From positions 25,705 to 89,704 of the forward strand of contig NZ_MDKC01000010.1 in assembly GCF_001712755.1 (NCBI RefSeq): a stretch of DNA of 64,000 bases, written 5' to 3'. Source of the DNA: Gottfriedia luciferensis. Lineage in GTDB: Bacteria > Bacillota > Bacilli > Bacillales > Bacillaceae_G. The position numbers were made by a program, and so were the translations under genes. Below are positions 9,249 to 15,682 of this stretch, piece after piece (position 1 is the first letter of the stretch; each line of letters opens with the position of its first letter). The notes beneath the pieces were generated by a model that worked only from the letters and a program-made list of their open reading frames with translations, did no database searches and was not told where the DNA came from.

Positions 9249-9902
9249 ATGAAAAAACAATATGCAGTCATTGGACTCGGTAGATTCGGCTCAGGTATTG
9301 TGAATACTTTATTACAACACGGTAATGAAGTGTTAGTAATTGATATTAATGAAGATCGAATTAATCAGTTTGCAGACACAGCTACACATGCAGTAATAGC
9401 AGATTCTACAAATGATGAAGCTTTAAAGGCTATTGGTATAGGTAACTTTGACACAGTGATTGTAGCGATTGGAAATGATATGCAATCTAGTATTTTAACA
9501 ACCTTAGTTTTAAATGAATTGAAAATTGATAAAATTGTTGCAAAAGCATTAAATAAGCGTCATGGTGAAGTGTTAAAAAAAGTGGGGGCTGATTGGGTTA
9601 TCTATCCGGAAAAGAATATGGGAGAAAGAGTAGCTCATCAATTAATGTCTCCAAATGTTTTAAACTTTATTGAACTCGCTCAAAATTACAGTATTGAAGA
9701 AATTAAGTTACCTTCAAAAATGGTTGGGAAAAGTTTGAAAGAATTAAACATTAGAGTAGAATTTAATTTAACTGTCATCGCTATAAAAAGCGAAGGAGTA
9801 GTTAATATCTCACCTTCTCCTGATGAAATTATACATGAAGGAGATGTATTAGTTATGATTGGAGAAAATAGGGATTTACATAGATTTTCAAATATCGAAT
9901 AA
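9249..9902 (+). CDS. ktrA: KtrA/KtrC-type RCK regulatory subunit of K+ uptake
   Basis: A 217-residue cytoplasmic protein with an RCK_N Rossmann domain (KKQYAVIGLGRFG; acidic ribose-binding segment VIDINEDR) and an RCK_C domain (about 135-217). These gate the KtrB channel by binding ATP/ADP, and in relatives the RCK_C domain binds c-di-AMP. I placed the start at ATG 9249 because family members begin MKK-x-AVIGLGRFG. An upstream GTG at 9243 is closer to the AGGAG site at 9234-9238 and is a real alternative. It is in one operon with the channel gene. Confidence 0.92.
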   Translation: MKKQYAVIGLGRFGSGIVNTLLQHGNEVLVIDINEDRINQFADTATHAVIADSTNDEALKAIGIGNFDTVIVAIGNDMQSSILTTLVLNELKIDKIVAKALNKRHGEVLKKVGADWVIYPEKNMGERVAHQLMSPNVLNFIELAQNYSIEEIKLPSKMVGKSLKELNIRVEFNLTVIAIKSEGVVNISPSPDEIIHEGDVLVMIGENRDLHRFSNIE

Positions 9903-9990
9903 GTTTTAAAAATACAATTTTAAATTAAAAATTATTTTCTCATGAGTAGCGTTTTTTAGTAAAATGTACTTATTTTTATCGTGATAAATA

Positions 9991-10049
9991 TGTAAACGAT
10001 TACCAAAAATAGAGCAACTAAAATCATTTATTTCAAGTAATCGTTTACA
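9991..10049. promoter_or_regulatory. Widely spaced 13-bp inverted repeat resembling LacI-family/cre operators
   Basis: TGTAAACGATTAC (9991-10003) is repeated perfectly in inverted orientation as GTAATCGTTTACA (10037-10049), 33 bp apart. Each arm resembles a cre/LacI-family half-to-full operator (TGNAANCGNWNNC). The repeats lie upstream of a TTGACG box (10073-10078) and of the first peptide cassette. This suggests regulated transcription of the cassettes by a LacI/CcpA-like protein, possibly with looping. No regulator gene is adjacent. Apart from this the interval 9903-10100 shows nothing else. Confidence 0.55.
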
Positions 10050-10101
10050 ATAAATATTCCAAAAATCACCATTTGACGAGTGTATTTTATCATGATAAAG
10101 T

Positions 10102-10156
10102 TGGTCTTACGTTTAAAAACGAACGTCAAACCACGGCCATTTGGTCATGGTTTTTT
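10102..10156 (+). promoter_or_regulatory. Attenuator leader 1: terminator with a competing antiterminator
   Basis: AACCACGGCC (10129-10138) pairs with GGTCATGGTT (10143-10152) at nine of ten positions and is followed by TTTTTT, forming an intrinsic terminator just ahead of the peptide gene. The same GGCCA can instead pair with TGGTC (10102-10106), enclosing a small ACGTT/AACGT hairpin. That alternative fold would prevent the terminator. The inducing signal is unknown and the leader does not match a riboswitch class I recognise. Confidence 0.65.
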
Positions 10157-10187
10157 ATATGAAAAAAATCGAAAGGAGAATACAAAA

Positions 10188-10376
10188 ATGAAAAAAGTTA
10201 TTTTATCTTTAGTAGTTGGATGTGGATTTTCTATTTTACTGACTGGGTACGAAACGAATAAGTCAGAAGTTAATAAAAAGGTCTCTATGTTTAATCAAAC
10301 TGAGGTACAAAACGTGTTATCAAGTATTGTAGCAGTTGATCAATCGAAAGAGATCGTTTGGAATCAAGCGCGCTAA
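10188..10376 (+). CDS. Small secreted or lipoprotein-like peptide, cassette copy 1
   Basis: A 62-residue protein I do not recognise. It has a signal-peptide-like start (MKKVILSLVVGCGFSILLTG), a short polar middle and a C-terminus ending in VDQSKEIVWNQAR. It looks like a small Bacillus lipoprotein in which the expected lipobox Cys after LLTG has become Tyr (codon TAC, one transition from TGC). An earlier Cys12 in VVGC could serve instead. ATG 10188 is chosen because AAAGGAG is well spaced and the second copy aligns from the same Met. Upstream in-frame codons run through the terminator hairpin and are not credible. It lies inside the potassium-transport locus; its function is unknown. Confidence 0.7.
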   Translation: MKKVILSLVVGCGFSILLTGYETNKSEVNKKVSMFNQTEVQNVLSSIVAVDQSKEIVWNQAR

Positions 10377-10399
10377 TTAGTAGCGAATTTTCCTAAAGA

Positions 10400-10455
10400 T
10401 GGTCTTACGTTTAATAATGAACGTCAAACCACGGCCATAGGTCATGGTTTTTTTA
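10400..10455 (+). promoter_or_regulatory. Attenuator leader 2: terminator with a competing antiterminator
   Basis: This is the second copy of the leader. TGGTC (10400-10404), the ACGTT/AACGT hairpin, AACCACGGCC (10427-10436) and GGTCATGG followed by seven T are all preserved, while the loop bases differ. Conservation of both competing pairings in the two copies supports a functional switch rather than a chance terminator. Confidence 0.65.
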
Positions 10456-10484
10456 TATGAAAAAAATTGAGAGGAGAAAACAAA

Positions 10485-10673
10485 ATGAAAAAAGTAATTT
10501 TATCTTTAGTAGTTGGATGTGGATTTTCTATTTTACTGACTGGGTACGAAACGAATATGTCAGAAACGAATAAAACAATTTCAACGTTTAATCAAAAAGA
10601 AGTACAAAGTGTATTAACAAATATAGTTGTAACTGGAAATTCACAACAAATCGTTTGGAATCAAGTACGATAA
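10485..10673 (+). CDS. Small secreted or lipoprotein-like peptide, cassette copy 2
   Basis: A 62-residue paralog of the preceding peptide with an identical first 24 residues apart from one substitution near position 25. The rest is diverged, and it ends in TGNSQQIVWNQVR. The conserved C-terminal IVWNQ-x-R and constant signal-like N-terminus would fit a processed secreted peptide, but no receptor gene of the Rap/PlcR type is nearby. ATG 10485 follows GAGAGGAG. As in copy 1, the canonical lipobox position carries Tyr. It is followed by about 200 bases without a gene before the riboswitch. Function unknown. Confidence 0.7.
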   Translation: MKKVILSLVVGCGFSILLTGYETNMSETNKTISTFNQKEVQSVLTNIVVTGNSQQIVWNQVR

Positions 10674-10869
10674 TTATAGCAGGAAGAGGGAAAAAGAGAT
10701 TTTTTTTGCCACTCATTTCTTCCTATATTTGTTGATCCATTAGATTGCTATTATTTTGAGATTCCAAATTTATAATGTAAATTTTAAAAAAAGTCTCTTT
10801 ACAAATTTATCCTAAAGTTATATATTTACATTTGAAAATTTTATATTTCTCTATTTTCAAACCATAGTT

Positions 10870-11040
10870 GCTTAATCTTAAAAAGAGCGGGGGAACCATT
10901 TCTTTATAGGGGTGAATCCTTTTTTGTAAAGGTAGGGGTATTCTTTAATCCCGAATCCGACAGCTAACCTCGTAAGCATTTAAAGAAGGGGGTTTATTTA
11001 GTATTGTTTTTAAACACTAAGTAAAGCTTAGTGTTTTTTT
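10870..11040 (+). ncRNA. ydaO/kimA-type c-di-AMP riboswitch with terminator
   Basis: The leader contains the conserved blocks of the ydaO riboswitch: CTTAATC, GAGCGGGGGAACC, GGGGTGAATCC, AGGTAGGGG, CCCGAATCCGACAG and CTAACCTCGTAAGC, in order across 10871-10978. An intrinsic terminator follows: AAACACTAAG (11012-11021) pairs with CTTAGTGTTT (11027-11036), then T-run. Known behaviour of the class is that c-di-AMP, made when K+ is plentiful, stabilises the aptamer and lets transcription terminate. It directly precedes the KimA-type importer. The 195 bases upstream (10674-10869) are AT-rich; I see no gene there. Confidence 0.95.
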
Positions 11041-11071
11041 GTACGTTTTTTTAAGAAAAGGGGAGAAATTT

Positions 11072-12976
11072 ATGCATCATCCGTCCGATTATATAGAACT
11101 AGGACTTTTTATTTTAGCGATTTTTGGGATTTATTACTCAGTTGCAAATTTTAACAGCGTAAAACGAGTTTTTATTGGTAGACCAATGAGAACTGCAGAG
11201 ATCCATGCTCAGCATAATAAGTTGATTTGGTTTATTGCCTTACCGATTCTTGCAGCCGATTTGTATTCATCTGTATCTTATGGACCAGAGGCTGGAATGA
11301 CCGAGTTGATCGGTCTAGGGGCAAAAGCACACTGGTATATCATACCAATTACAATCGCAACTGTTCTTTTATTAGGATTACTTATTCTTTCATATATTAT
11401 GGGAATATTAGCTTATCCTAGTGGTGGCGGGGCATATGCGATTGCAAAAGACAATTTCAAACCTCGATGGGTTTCGCTCATCGCTTCAAGCTCACTATTA
11501 GTTGATTATATTTTAACTGTTGCGGTTTCAGTATCTGCTGCTTTAGAAGCTGTTGCATCTGCATACCCAGCTGTTGCACCTTATGAAACAGTGTTAGCTA
11601 TTTTTTGTGTATTTCTATTATTAGTTGTTAATCTTCGTGGGGTTGCAGAGTCTGCAAGAATTTTCGCATGGCCAACATTTGGCTTCATGATTTGTATGTT
11701 ACTTTTAATATTTACTGGATTTTTTGATGAATTGCAACATGGTTTTGTACAGCATCATACACCTACATTTGGTACTGTTCCACAAGGTTTAAGTATTTTG
11801 CTTGTATTAAAAGCATTTAGTTCTGCATGTTCAGCTTTAACAGGTATTGAAACTATTTCAAATGCAGTACCAGTTTTTAGGGAACCTCGTCAAAAAAATG
11901 CAATTAAAACATATATAGCGCTAGGTGTTATAACTTCAATTACACTTTTAGGTTTTGCCTATCATTTATATGTGAATGGTATTTCACCTAATCCAAACGA
12001 TACGATGTTATCACAATTAATAAAAGTCTATTTCGGACATGGAATACTGTATCAAGTTATCATTTGGTTTACGTTTATCATTTTAATTTTAGCTGCTAAC
12101 TCAACGTTTACAGGATTTTCTCAATTGGCGGCGATTGTAGCGGCAGATGGATTTTTACCTCGAGGATTTACAAACCGAGGTGATCGTTTAGGTTACTCAA
12201 ACGGAATCATCGCACTTGCTGCAGCGGCTAGTATTTTAATTATTGCATTCCAAGCGCATACAAATGCATTAATTCCACTGTACGCAATCGGTGTATTTTT
12301 ATCTTTTACAATAGCGCAATTAGGTTTAACAAGAAGGTGGAAGCGGGTTAAAGGACCGAAATGGCAAGTGAAATTAGCAATAAATATTATCGGTTTAATT
12401 GTAACTTCTGTTGTTACGGTTATATTTGCAGTTACAAAATTTGCTGATGGTGCTTGGGTTGTTTTAGTTGTTATTCCGACAATAATTTTCTTCTCTTTAG
12501 CTATTTATAAACATTATCAAAATGTAGCAAGCGAATTAAGGATTGATTTAAGTTCTTTTAAACCAGAAGCAAATAAAGTTATAACAGTTGTATTAGTGTC
12601 GGGTACTCATCGTGTTGTTCACAATACATTATCATTTGCAAAAGGTATTGCTACTGAACCAATTGCAGTCTATGTAGGTTTTGATGATGAATCGATCAAA
12701 GGAATGGAAGAAAAGTGGGAAGAATGGGGTACACCTTGTCGCCTAGTCGTTTTAAAAAGCCCATATCGATCAGTATTAGCACCACTATCAAGATTCATTA
12801 AGATAATTGAAGCAAAAGAGCAAAATAGTCACGTTCAAATTGTGATTCCACAATTTATTCCTAAAAGATGGTGGCATAATCTTCTGCATAATCAAACTGC
12901 ATTATTACTTCGACTTTGGTTGATTAGTCAGAAAGATGTAGTCGTTACGACAGTTCCTTATCATTTGAGAAAATAG
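11072..12976 (+). CDS. kimA: KimA-type high-affinity K+ importer (APC/KUP superfamily)
   Basis: A 634-residue membrane protein with about 12 helices in the N-terminal 480 residues and a cytoplasmic C-terminal domain of about 150. It resembles B. subtilis KimA (YdaO). Matching segments are the VFIGRPMRT-like N-terminus, the DLYSSVSYGPE loop, YPSGGGAYAIAK, LVDYILTVAVSVSA and NLRGVAESA. KimA imports K+ with H+. ATG 11072 follows AAGGGGAG and lies 32 bases after the riboswitch terminator; the in-frame ATG at 11039 overlaps that terminator and is rejected. Regulation by c-di-AMP is read from the leader. It is the fourth K+/cation transport system within 13 kb. Confidence 0.92.
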   Translation: MHHPSDYIELGLFILAIFGIYYSVANFNSVKRVFIGRPMRTAEIHAQHNKLIWFIALPILAADLYSSVSYGPEAGMTELIGLGAKAHWYIIPITIATVLLLGLLILSYIMGILAYPSGGGAYAIAKDNFKPRWVSLIASSSLLVDYILTVAVSVSAALEAVASAYPAVAPYETVLAIFCVFLLLVVNLRGVAESARIFAWPTFGFMICMLLLIFTGFFDELQHGFVQHHTPTFGTVPQGLSILLVLKAFSSACSALTGIETISNAVPVFREPRQKNAIKTYIALGVITSITLLGFAYHLYVNGISPNPNDTMLSQLIKVYFGHGILYQVIIWFTFIILILAANSTFTGFSQLAAIVAADGFLPRGFTNRGDRLGYSNGIIALAAAASILIIAFQAHTNALIPLYAIGVFLSFTIAQLGLTRRWKRVKGPKWQVKLAINIIGLIVTSVVTVIFAVTKFADGAWVVLVVIPTIIFFSLAIYKHYQNVASELRIDLSSFKPEANKVITVVLVSGTHRVVHNTLSFAKGIATEPIAVYVGFDDESIKGMEEKWEEWGTPCRLVVLKSPYRSVLAPLSRFIKIIEAKEQNSHVQIVIPQFIPKRWWHNLLHNQTALLLRLWLISQKDVVVTTVPYHLRK

Positions 12977-12980
12977 TATT

Positions 12981-13013
12981 AAAAGCATGAAATGTTTATT
13001 TCATGCTTTTTTA
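12981..13013 (+). terminator. Intrinsic terminator after kimA
   Basis: AAAAGCATGAAAT (12981-12993) pairs perfectly with ATTTCATGCTTTT (12998-13010), followed by T. Confidence 0.9.
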
Positions 13014-13209
13014 TTTGGAAGTCTTAAGAAAAATAAGTGCAAACAAAAAAAGTGAATATAAACGTTTTTAAGTTGATGAAGAATATTAAGAATTACAGTT
13101 TAAAAAGTGTTAACAAAAAAATAACTTAATATTGCTATACGAAACATACAATATATGAGGTATTAATAAAAAATAACTTTTCCTAATTAAGAATTAAAGA
13201 GGTGTGGTT

Positions 13210-13647
13210 ATGTATTATTATCAAAACTACCGAAACTTGAATGTAAGAGATCAGAAATTAATAAGTGACGTTGAAAAAGCTATCAATGGTGAATATTCAG
13301 CAATTAGTTGCTATGCGAAATTAGCGAATTTAGTAAAGAAAGAGGAGGAACGTAAAACCATATTAGAAATAAGGGAAGATGAAATAAAACACTACAATCA
13401 GTTTGTATCAATTTATACTAGTTTAACAGGGAGAAACCCACAGCCGAAAATTACAGAAAATTGTCCTGATGTCTATATAGAAGGTCTTGAGTTTGCACTA
13501 AAAGATGAACAAGAAACAGTCGATTTTTATTTAAGTGTTTCAGACGGAACATCAAATCAATTTATTAAAAATGCTTTTAGTAGAGCGGCAAAAGATGAGC
13601 AAAATCATGCAGTCTGGTTCCTTTATTTTTACACAAAAAATAAATAG
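13210..13647 (+). CDS. Ferritin-like (rubrerythrin-type) four-helix protein
   Basis: The 145-residue protein carries two diiron-type helix pairs. In the first, a Glu in NGEYSAISCYAKLA is followed by REDEIKHYNQF. In the second, a Glu in KDEQETVDFY is followed by AAKDEQNHAVWF. Together these give the E...ExxH plus E...ExxH pattern of ferritin-like domains. There is no rubredoxin Cys4 centre. A role in iron or peroxide handling is possible, and such small proteins are often annotated as spore-coat-associated or DUF families in Bacillus. ATG 13210 follows AAAGAGGTG; an in-frame GTG two codons earlier is less well spaced. Confidence 0.75.
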   Translation: MYYYQNYRNLNVRDQKLISDVEKAINGEYSAISCYAKLANLVKKEEERKTILEIREDEIKHYNQFVSIYTSLTGRNPQPKITENCPDVYIEGLEFALKDEQETVDFYLSVSDGTSNQFIKNAFSRAAKDEQNHAVWFLYFYTKNK

Positions 13648-13669
13648 GATTAATTATAAGGAGAGGACA

Positions 13670-13708
13670 ATGAGCATATTGTTCAAATTTAAAGAGTCAG
13701 GTGCATAA
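13670..13708 (+). CDS. Possible 12-codon leader ORF upstream of the lipase pair
   Basis: ATG 13670 has a near-ideal AAGGAGAGG ribosome binding site, yet the frame (MSILFKFKESGA) closes after 12 codons, 32 bases before the lipase-like gene. The lipase-like gene itself has only a weak site. A translated leader controlling downstream translation is possible, but so is a decayed gene start. Evidence is limited to the ribosome binding site. Confidence 0.25.
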   Translation: MSILFKFKESGA

Positions 13709-13740
13709 TAGGCATGCAATAAACGATAGGGCGTGGGTAT

Positions 13741-14592
13741 ATGAATCTCTCATCCAAAAGAAATAGTTTCAATAGTAAAGAAGCTATACTACTTGCTGCA
13801 TTTAGCTATCAAGCTTATGTACTTTATCAAACAGGAAAAATTAATTTACCGAAAGGCTATGTGCTAAAATATACTATTTTTGCTGATGTGAATGTAGAAA
13901 ATCCCACTAAAGAAGTATTTGGATTTATTGCTGAATCGAGTGAAAATGTCATCATTGCATTTAGAGGATACGCCTCTTATCCGGCAGATCTTATTGCAGC
14001 ATATGATATTCTCCAAGTACCATATCCATATGTAGAAAATGCGGGAAAGACTTCTCGAGGTTTTACTTGTATTTATCAATCTACAAGAAAAAAATTATTA
14101 AAAGAAATAAATAAATTTTCAAAGAAGAAAAGCCTATTCATAACTGGACATAATTATGGTGGAGCTTTAGCAACGTTAGCTTCTTTAGATCTTGTTGTAA
14201 ATACAAAATTTGAAAATATATTCGTCTATACTTTTGGTAGTCCTCGTGTTGGAAATCCAGAATTTGTTTTCAAATTTAATCAAATCGTTCGAAATAGCAA
14301 TAGAGTTGTTAATATTCACGATTCTTTTGCAACATTTCCAGATAAAGTTTATCCTCCTCCATTTACAGAAGATGGAATATTTTATGAACACGTAAATACA
14401 AAGTATCCACTTTCTTTTCAGCTGAACGATACACCACGAAACGATGGGATAGGTTGCTATTTTAAAAATCTAAGTCAATTGAATCCAAATTATTCAGAAG
14501 TGTTGTGCTCAGAAAATCCTGGTTTTTGCCCCAGCTCAGAAATGTGTTTTCCGTTTCAGAGAACTTGTAACTGTCCAAAACCTTGTCCTTAA
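13741..14592 (+). CDS. Class-3 lipase-like protein with catalytic Ser replaced by Asn
   Basis: The 283-residue protein has the lipase-3 alpha/beta-hydrolase layout: AFRGYASYP (oxyanion loop), the nucleophile elbow ITGHNYGGALATL, YTFGSPRVGNPEF, then NIHDSFATFP and FYEHVN carrying the acid and His. The elbow should read G-x-S-x-G, but codon 138 is AAT (Asn). The oxyanion Thr seen in the neighbour (AFRGT) is Tyr. The rest of the fold and a Cys-rich C-terminal tail are intact, so it is probably a stable pseudoenzyme rather than a dead gene. It is adjacent and homologous to the intact lipase at 14610. No signal peptide is seen. The ribosome binding site is weak. Confidence 0.85.
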   Translation: MNLSSKRNSFNSKEAILLAAFSYQAYVLYQTGKINLPKGYVLKYTIFADVNVENPTKEVFGFIAESSENVIIAFRGYASYPADLIAAYDILQVPYPYVENAGKTSRGFTCIYQSTRKKLLKEINKFSKKKSLFITGHNYGGALATLASLDLVVNTKFENIFVYTFGSPRVGNPEFVFKFNQIVRNSNRVVNIHDSFATFPDKVYPPPFTEDGIFYEHVNTKYPLSFQLNDTPRNDGIGCYFKNLSQLNPNYSEVLCSENPGFCPSSEMCFPFQRTCNCPKPCP

Positions 14593-14609
14593 AGAAGGTG
14601 GTGTTTTAT

Positions 14610-15464
14610 ATGAAACATTCACGTAATGGAGAAGAGGTGTTCAATAGTTCAGACGCTATTTTACTTGCCGTAATGTGTCATCAATCGAATCAACTGATTG
14701 AAAATGAAAAAGGTGAAATAATCTTACCGAAAAGATTTAAACTGATTCATACAATTTACGCATTTGCAGGAGTAGAAGAACCGGAGGCAGAACCATTTGG
14801 TTTTATCGCAGAATCAAATAATGAGATCGTTATTGCTTTTAGAGGTACTGATTCATTTAAAGATAATGAATCAGATCAGGACTTATATCAAGTAGAGTAT
14901 CCGTTTGTTGAAAATGTTGGCAAAACTCATCGTGGTTTTACTTGTATTTATCAATCTGCTAGAAATGAAATGATGAGAGAATTAATGAAGCTTTCACGTG
15001 ATAAAAAACTATTCATAACAGGATATAGTTTAGGAGGAGCTTTGGCCGTTTTATGTTCATTTGATATTGCGATAAATACAGATTATAAAACACCATATGT
15101 TTATACATTCGGTAGTCCAAGGGTAGCCGATCCAGAGTTTGCATATCGATTCGATCAAACTGTAAAAAATAGTGTACGCATATTTAATGTACATGACATT
15201 ATTCCTACGTTGCCTGCAGAATCGTATCCTCCCCCATTTACTGCAAGAGGCCTCTATTATCGACATGTAAAAAAAAATTTTCCGGTATCATTTCAACTAA
15301 ATAGTATTGCTCGTAATCATTATATTGGCTGTTATTTTAATCAAATGCGTAGGTTGAATCCTGAATATGCTGCTTCATTATGTGCTAAAAATCCTGGTTT
15401 TTGTCCAAATACAAAAATCTGTGTTCCTTTTAATGGAAACTGTATTAGTAAAGATTCTAAGTAA
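14610..15464 (+). CDS. Class-3 lipase family protein (catalytic residues intact)
   Basis: A 284-residue paralog of the preceding gene. The nucleophile elbow GYSLGG is canonical with Ser140. AFRGTDSF, YTFGSPRVADPEF, NVHDIIPTLP and YYRHV supply the oxyanion, acid and His regions. The C-terminal tail is Cys-rich (PGFCPNTKICVPFNGNC), as in the upstream copy. ATG 14610 follows AAGGTGG; an in-frame TTG at 14583 overlaps the upstream gene and is less likely. The substrate is presumably a lipid or ester, and no export signal is visible. The two genes are separated by 17 bases and co-transcribed. Confidence 0.88.
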   Translation: MKHSRNGEEVFNSSDAILLAVMCHQSNQLIENEKGEIILPKRFKLIHTIYAFAGVEEPEAEPFGFIAESNNEIVIAFRGTDSFKDNESDQDLYQVEYPFVENVGKTHRGFTCIYQSARNEMMRELMKLSRDKKLFITGYSLGGALAVLCSFDIAINTDYKTPYVYTFGSPRVADPEFAYRFDQTVKNSVRIFNVHDIIPTLPAESYPPPFTARGLYYRHVKKNFPVSFQLNSIARNHYIGCYFNQMRRLNPEYAASLCAKNPGFCPNTKICVPFNGNCISKDSK

Positions 15465-15490
15465 ATGGTTGAATAAAGTAAGTAAACGAA

Positions 15491-15530
15491 AAACAGAAGA
15501 GGCATATGTGCTCTCTTCTGTTTATTTTAT
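15491..15530 (+). terminator. Intrinsic terminator after the lipase pair
   Basis: AAACAGAAGAG (15491-15501) pairs with CTCTTCTGTTT (15513-15523), followed by a T-rich stretch. Confidence 0.8.
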
Positions 15531-15682
15531 TTATTTTTAAAGTGAGTTTAGTCCTATATGTGTTTTGAAAAAAGTCATATTATAATAGTTACCATGACAT
15601 GATTAATGTAGGATTAACTTATCAAAAATAGTTTTTATCTATTATCAACGAAGTATAATTGAGTTTATAGGAGAGATTTGGA

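Larger units (their letters stand above)
10098..10673 (+). repeat. Tandem duplication of a 297-bp leader-plus-peptide cassette
   Basis: The segment holding an attenuator leader, an untranslated spacer and a 62-codon gene occurs twice. The two start codons are exactly 297 bp apart (10188 and 10485). The leaders and the first 24 codons are nearly identical at the DNA level, while the 3' halves of the genes have diverged. Such a pattern suggests selection for a constant leader and signal segment with a variable mature part. Confidence 0.9.

Noticed and set aside
10080..10190. Upstream in-frame start giving a 98-residue version of peptide copy 1.
   Set aside because: It would translate the terminator hairpin, lacks a ribosome binding site, and has no counterpart in copy 2.
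10159..10191. Ten-codon frame MKKIERRIQK overlapping the start of peptide copy 1 by ATGA, suggesting a coupled leader peptide.
   Set aside because: The frame is not preserved in the second cassette because the spacer length differs by one base, and it has no ribosome binding site.
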